Source: Euzebya sp. (GTDB lineage Bacteria; Actinomycetota; Nitriliruptoria; Euzebyales; Euzebyaceae). Taken from it: 64,000 bases of DNA. Made by a program: the position numbers and the translations under genes. The DNA lies in NCBI RefSeq assembly GCF_964222135.1, contig NZ_CAXQBR010000079.1, positions 1 through 64,000 of the forward strand. Direction: 5' to 3'. The notes beneath the pieces are model-generated. The model worked only from the letters and a program-made list of their open reading frames with translations. It searched no databases and was not told the origin of the DNA. The first letter of the stretch is position 1; each line of letters opens with the position of its first letter. Shown piece by piece: positions 60,482-64,000 of this stretch.

Positions 60482-61279
60482 TCATGACCCACCCTCCGCG
60501 GCGGCGCGGTCCTCGGGCAGGACGGTCAGGCCGTGGAGCTCCGCGGCGATCACCCTGTAGGCCGCCGCGCCGGGCACCTTCGGCGCGTGGGACAGGATCG
60601 TCCTGCCGTTGTTGGGCGCCTCGGCGAACCGGACGGACTTGCGGACCGGGACGCCGATGACCTTCAGGTCGTAGCGGGTCTGGACGTCCTCCAGCACCTC
60701 GCGGGAGTGGTTCGTCCGGCTGTCGAACATCGTGGCGACCAGGCCGGCGACCTCGAGGCCGCGGTTGGTGAGGTGCTGGACGTCCGCGATCGTCTCGAGC
60801 AGCTGGGAGACCCCGCGGTGGCTGAGCGTCTCGCACTGCAGGGGGATGACGACCTTGTCGGCCGCGGTCAGCGCGTTCAGCGTCAGGACCCCGAGCGACG
60901 GCGGGCAGTCGAGGAAGATCGCGTCGTAGCTGTCGCGCAGGTCCTCGATCTGGGCGCGCAGGACGTACTCCCGGCCGGTCCGGCTGAGCAGGGCGACCTC
61001 GGCCCCGGACAGGTCCAGGTTGGCCGGTGCGAGGTCGCACTCGTCGTGGCGGACGACGGTCGCCGACAGCTCGGTCCGGCCGGTCACGACCTCGTGGAGG
61101 GTCGGGCTCAGCTCGTCCGGGTCGTAGCCCAAGCTGAAGGTCAGGCACGCCTGGGGATCGAGGTCGATCACCAGCACGTTCAACCCCCGGGCCCGCAGCG
61201 CCGCGGCCAGGCTGGCCGTGGTCGTCGTCTTGGCGACGCCACCCTTCTGGTTGGCCACTGCGTAGACGACGGCGCTCAT
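60482..61279 (-). CDS. ParA/Soj-family ATPase
   Basis: 265 aa. Deviant Walker A NQKGGVAKTTTTASLAAAL with the signature Lys, VIDLDPQACLTFSLGY, and FLDCPPSLGVLTLNAL. No partner ParB nearby, so it is an orphan ParA-like protein, which may position cellular machinery such as flagella rather than chromosomes. ATG 61279 by homology. Confidence 0.9.
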   Translation of the reverse strand: MSAVVYAVANQKGGVAKTTTTASLAAALRARGLNVLVIDLDPQACLTFSLGYDPDELSPTLHEVVTGRTELSATVVRHDECDLAPANLDLSGAEVALLSRTGREYVLRAQIEDLRDSYDAIFLDCPPSLGVLTLNALTAADKVVIPLQCETLSHRGVSQLLETIADVQHLTNRGLEVAGLVATMFDSRTNHSREVLEDVQTRYDLKVIGVPVRKSVRFAEAPNNGRTILSHAPKVPGAAAYRVIAAELHGLTVLPEDRAAAEGGS

Positions 61280-61364
61280 GGCCGTCGAGGCTACCTGTCT
61301 CGTGGACGTCGCCCCGTGTGCGCACCGCGAGCAGCCTCGCACCACCGGTGGGTATGCTCGCGGT

Positions 61365-61628
61365 ATGACCAGTCAGATCGCGGTGAAGCTCCCGTCCGCC
61401 ACGCTCGCCGCGATCGACGATCTCGTCCGCTCCGGCCGGTTCACGAGCCGCTCCCAGGCCGTCCGAGCCGGACTCGACCACGTGATCCAGGAGGCCCGGG
61501 AGCGGGAGATCGATCAGGCCTTCGCCGACGGCTTCCGCCGTGTGCCGGAGACGCCGGAGGAGCTGCGAGAGGCCGAACGACTCGCCATCGACGCCATCGA
61601 GGACGAACCGTGGGAGAAGTGGTGGTAG
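61365..61628 (+). CDS. Ribbon-helix-helix antitoxin (MazE/ParD-like)
   Basis: 87 aa. IAVKLPSATLAAIDDLVRSG and FTSRSQAVRAGLDHVIQEAR form the RHH DNA-binding unit; the acidic C-terminus (AIDAIEDEPWEKWW) would bind the toxin. Overlaps the MazF gene by 7 bp. Confidence 0.85.
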   Translation: MTSQIAVKLPSATLAAIDDLVRSGRFTSRSQAVRAGLDHVIQEAREREIDQAFADGFRRVPETPEELREAERLAIDAIEDEPWEKWW

Positions 61629-61933
61629 CCCGTGGTGAGGTGTGGTGGGGAGAGGCACCGGACGAGAAGGGACGGCCGTTCCTCGTCGTGAGCCGCGACG
61701 CCGCGAACGCCGTGATGCGTCGGGTGCTGGTCGCACCTGTCACCACCAGGATCCGTTCGGTGCCGAGCGAGCTCCCGCTCGACGAGGGGGAGGGCCTGCC
61801 GCACGCCTCGGTGGCCAGCTTCGACAACCTGCGGCCCTTCCCGCAGTCGATGTTGGTCCGCCGGCTGGGGGCGCTGGCACCTGGACGGCAGCACCTCATC
61901 TGCGCGGTGGCCGCCGCCACGTTGGACTGCTGA
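61622..61933 (+). CDS. mazF: MazF/PemK-type endoribonuclease toxin
   Basis: 103 aa from GTG. ARGEVWWGEAPDEKGRPFLV, VLVAPVTTRIR and the HASVASFDNLRPFPQ segment follow the MazF SH3-like barrel, with the Arg/Thr pair of the active site. Cleaves mRNA when free of the antitoxin encoded just upstream. Confidence 0.87.
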   Translation: MVARGEVWWGEAPDEKGRPFLVVSRDAANAVMRRVLVAPVTTRIRSVPSELPLDEGEGLPHASVASFDNLRPFPQSMLVRRLGALAPGRQHLICAVAAATLDC

Positions 61934-61947
61934 CGACGGTCAGCTGC

Positions 61948-62355
61948 TCAGCTGGCGAGCGGTGCCCTCGTCGACAGGCCTGGCTGGTGCAGGATCGCCT
62001 GCACCGCACGGCCGTTGGTGCGGTTGACCACGACCGGCCCGAGCAGGTTCGCGGTGGTGTCCTGCAGGGTCTCCCCGACGGTCAGGACGACGTACACGTC
62101 CGCATCGTCAGCTGACCCCAGGCCGAGCGCGTCCACCGTGGCGGTGTCGAGCGTCGGCTCGTAGTCCGGGAAGAACCCGAACGGGTCGACGACGACGAAC
62201 GCGAGGTCGGCGACGTCATCGGCGGTGAGGACCTTGAACGGGCTGTTCGCGTCGTCTCCCCAGGTCTCGAGGGTCCATGCGCGTGCCTCGGGGAACCCGG
62301 GGACGGCCGTCACGAACTCGAGCGTGGTGGCGGCGGCGGTCATGAGGGCCGACAT
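61948..62355 (-). CDS. fliW: FliW flagellar assembly factor
   Basis: 135 aa. PGFPEARAWTLETWGDD, FVVVDPFGFFPDYEP and LLGPVVVNRTNGRAVQAIL are FliW signatures. FliW binds flagellin and CsrA, coupling filament supply to translation. Its ATG shares a base with the flgL stop (TAATG). csrA, which often follows, is not here: the operon ends against mazF. Confidence 0.9.
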   Translation of the reverse strand: MSALMTAAATTLEFVTAVPGFPEARAWTLETWGDDANSPFKVLTADDVADLAFVVVDPFGFFPDYEPTLDTATVDALGLGSADDADVYVVLTVGETLQDTTANLLGPVVVNRTNGRAVQAILHQPGLSTRAPLAS

Positions 62356-63242
62356 TAGCGCAGGAAGTCCAGCAGAGAGGGCTGGATGACCCGTGAGGTG
62401 GCGGACAGGGCGGCCTGGTAGGCGACCTCCTGCATCTGCAGCTCCATGATGGTCTCGGGCAGGTCGACGTCCTCGACGCTGCTCAGTCGGGTGCGCAAGT
62501 TCATCTCCTGGTCCGTGGCCCGGTCGACCAGGCTCTCGAGCCGGTTCGCCCGGGCCCCGATCGTGCCCAGCGCGGTGAGCAGGCGGTTGTGCGCCTCGTC
62601 GATCGAGGCCAGGTGGCCGCTGACGGCGTCCGGGTTGAGCTCGAGGTCCTCGATGACCTGGTCGAGGACATCGAACACTGTGTTCCCGTTGGGGCCGAAC
62701 GCCTCGGTGCCCGTGACGTTGATCGGCAGCTTGATGCCCTCTGCCACGGTCCGGGTCACCGAGTGCGGGTCCCCCTGGTAGACGAAGCCGAGGGGACCGT
62801 CGACGAAGAGCTCTGCCGGGTTGCCGGTGCCGGAGAACAGCAGGCGGTCCCCGAAGCGGGTGTTGGCCATCTCGAGCAGCCCGTCCCGGATGGACCGCAG
62901 CTCAGAGGCGATGTTCTTCCGCCCGACATCGCCGACCGAGGCGTTCGCGCCCTGAACCGTCAGGTCGCGAGCCCGGATCAGCATCGACGAGGCACCCTGC
63001 AGCGCGGAGTCCGCCGTGTCCAGCCAACCCTTCGCGTTGTCGGCACCCGCGAGGTGGCCACGGGTCCGTGTCAGCGACGAGCGCGTGAGCATCGCCGTGA
63101 CGGTCCCGGTGGGTGAGTCCGACGGTCGGTTGATCTGGCGCCCCGTGGCGAGACGTTCCTGCAGATCACCGGTGCGGGAGAGGCTCTGCTGCAGGTAGGC
63201 CAGCGATGACCGGCTCAGCATGCCCTGGGTGACTCGCGTCAT
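62355..63242 (-). CDS. flgL: FlgL hook-filament junction protein
   Basis: 295 aa. Flagellin-like N-terminus (MTRVTQGMLSRSSLAYLQQS, GRQINRPSDSPTGTV) and C-terminal helix (VDLPETIMELQMQEVAYQAA, then PSLLDFLR). Middle domain 120-200. Second junction protein above FlgK. Follows flgK by 8 bp. Confidence 0.92.
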   Translation of the reverse strand: MTRVTQGMLSRSSLAYLQQSLSRTGDLQERLATGRQINRPSDSPTGTVTAMLTRSSLTRTRGHLAGADNAKGWLDTADSALQGASSMLIRARDLTVQGANASVGDVGRKNIASELRSIRDGLLEMANTRFGDRLLFSGTGNPAELFVDGPLGFVYQGDPHSVTRTVAEGIKLPINVTGTEAFGPNGNTVFDVLDQVIEDLELNPDAVSGHLASIDEAHNRLLTALGTIGARANRLESLVDRATDQEMNLRTRLSSVEDVDLPETIMELQMQEVAYQAALSATSRVIQPSLLDFLR

Positions 63243-63250
63243 GGTGTGTG

Positions 63251-64000
63251 CTACCTCCCGACGACGCCGGTGCCGCTGATCAGCGTGTTCAGCATCTCGT
63301 CGATGGTGGTCATGAATCGGGCGGCGGCGCTGTAGGCCTGCTGGTAGGCGACGAGGTTGGTCATCTCCTCGTCGATCGAGACGCCGGACACCGCGTCGTG
63401 CTGCCCCTGGGCCTGCTGGGTGAGCTTCGTCTGGAGGTCGACCACGCGAGAGGCCGTCTGCGCGTCCACGCCCAACTGGGCGACGAGGGTCCGGTAGGCG
63501 TCGTCAGCCGGCCCGCCGGCGAGTTCGCCGATGAGGGCGGCGTTGCCGCCACCGAACACCCCTTCGGTCGGCAGCGCGGCTGCCACGTTCCCCGGCTGTC
63601 CCACGACGTCGCCGTGCAAGCGGATGTCACGAGCGGACGCCCCGTCGAAGAAGAGTCGTCCAGAGGTGCCACTGAGGTCGTTGCCGGTGACGTGCGTGCC
63701 GTTCACCGACGAGACCAGCTGGGCGGCGACCTGATCCAGCTGGGTCTGCTGCTTCGGGATGATGTCGTTCACGGACGTCTTCAAGGCTGCGAGGCTGCCG
63801 GTCCGGGGGTCCACCTCGAGGGTGGTGTTCGACATGTGCAGAGCCAACGTCGGAGGATCCCCGTCCACGTGCAACGCCATCTCGTGGGCGTTCGCGCCCT
63901 GGACCAGTGCGACGCTGCCGACGTTGATGTGCATCATCCCGTCGTCGTTGATGCGGGTCGAGATGCCCACCTTGTCCGACAACTGCCGAACCAGCTCATC
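63251..64000 (-). CDS. flgK: FlgK hook-associated protein 1, C-terminal part
   Basis: About 249 codons, running off the window end (the visible part begins DELVRQLSDKVGISTR). The D1/D0 region LGVDAQTASRVVDLQTKL and DEEMTNLVAYQQAYSAAARF identifies FlgK. The reading frame is open to the last base, so the gene continues beyond 64000. Confidence 0.92.
   Translation of the reverse strand, partial: DELVRQLSDKVGISTRINDDGMMHINVGSVALVQGANAHEMALHVDGDPPTLALHMSNTTLEVDPRTGSLAALKTSVNDIIPKQQTQLDQVAAQLVSSVNGTHVTGNDLSGTSGRLFFDGASARDIRLHGDVVGQPGNVAAALPTEGVFGGGNAALIGELAGGPADDAYRTLVAQLGVDAQTASRVVDLQTKLTQQAQGQHDAVSGVSIDEEMTNLVAYQQAYSAAARFMTTIDEMLNTLISGTGVVGR

Noticed and set aside
60482-61279. Chromosome partition locus near the origin
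   Set aside because: No parB, parS-like sites or origin genes accompany this ParA-like gene; treated as an orphan.
1-64000. tRNA or rRNA genes
   Set aside because: No cloverleaf with a GTTCGANTC-type T-arm or rRNA sequence was recognised by eye; a tRNAscan run would settle it.

Overview
The window reads as high-GC actinobacterial chromosome. Lineage clues are UvrD2 (UvrD helicase with a C-terminal HRDC domain), the ClpS-DUF2017 pair, a Ku/LigD end-joining locus, NrtR beside nicotinate phosphoribosyltransferase, several cell-wall-binding-repeat-2 (CWB2) proteins, and flagellar genes flgK-flgL-fliW. This combination suggests a deep-branching, flagellated actinomycete such as Nitriliruptoria/Euzebya. 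That placement is inference; no 16S or tRNA gene is present to test it.

Positions 1 to about 28.3 kb look like an accessory region with visibly lower third-position GC than the rest. The first 18.3 kb is a redox and cytochrome c block: an Lnt-like protein lacking its catalytic Cys, a ferric-reductase-like membrane protein, a decayed c-type cytochrome, a TlpA-like thioredoxin, alpha/beta hydrolase, methyltransferase, short 6-phosphogluconate dehydrogenase, and a complete overlapping System I operon (ccmABCDEFG and a ccmH/I fusion). A cupredoxin, an OmpR regulator with a ruined kinase partner, a Met-rich secreted protein and a Tat-exported Rieske protein follow. Most promoters in this block carry related CTACGA/GTAGTA words in inverted-repeat settings, suggesting one shared regulator that is not encoded here.

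From 18.4 to 28.3 kb the content is that of an integrative element: excisionase-like protein, lytic transglycosylase/M23 hydrolase with lipoprotein, PIN toxin and HTH antitoxin with 9-bp operator repeats, an iteron-like CCGCATAG cluster, a LysM-BTAD membrane protein, a small HTH protein and a tyrosine integrase. The integrase abuts the 5' end of a DUF255 (YyaL-type) gene. The first 50 or so codons of that gene have foreign codon usage, and a 14-bp insertion breaks the frame inside the CHWCHVM motif. This is the probable attachment junction.

From 28.3 kb onward the sequence is denser, more GC-rich core-like DNA: AAA ATPase, MBL hydrolase, uvrD2, nrtR-pncB, a Fic protein with His replaced by Gln, HAD phosphatase, PD-(D/E)XK nuclease, rsgA with an in-frame amber codon, fxsA, ku, a CWB2 protein, ligD, and a CWB2/beta-propeller protein. 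Then come clpS-DUF2017, and a TetR gene followed by a six-gene cluster (51.6-56.5 kb). That cluster pairs MauE-like and MauD-like disulfide proteins with a Tat-exported, 18-cysteine protein resembling the methylamine dehydrogenase light chain, fused to LGFP and CWB2 wall-binding repeats. I regard it as the best candidate for an undescribed system. The window closes with a DEAD-box helicase, inositol-phosphatase family protein, ParA ATPase, a MazEF-type pair, and fliW-flgL-flgK.
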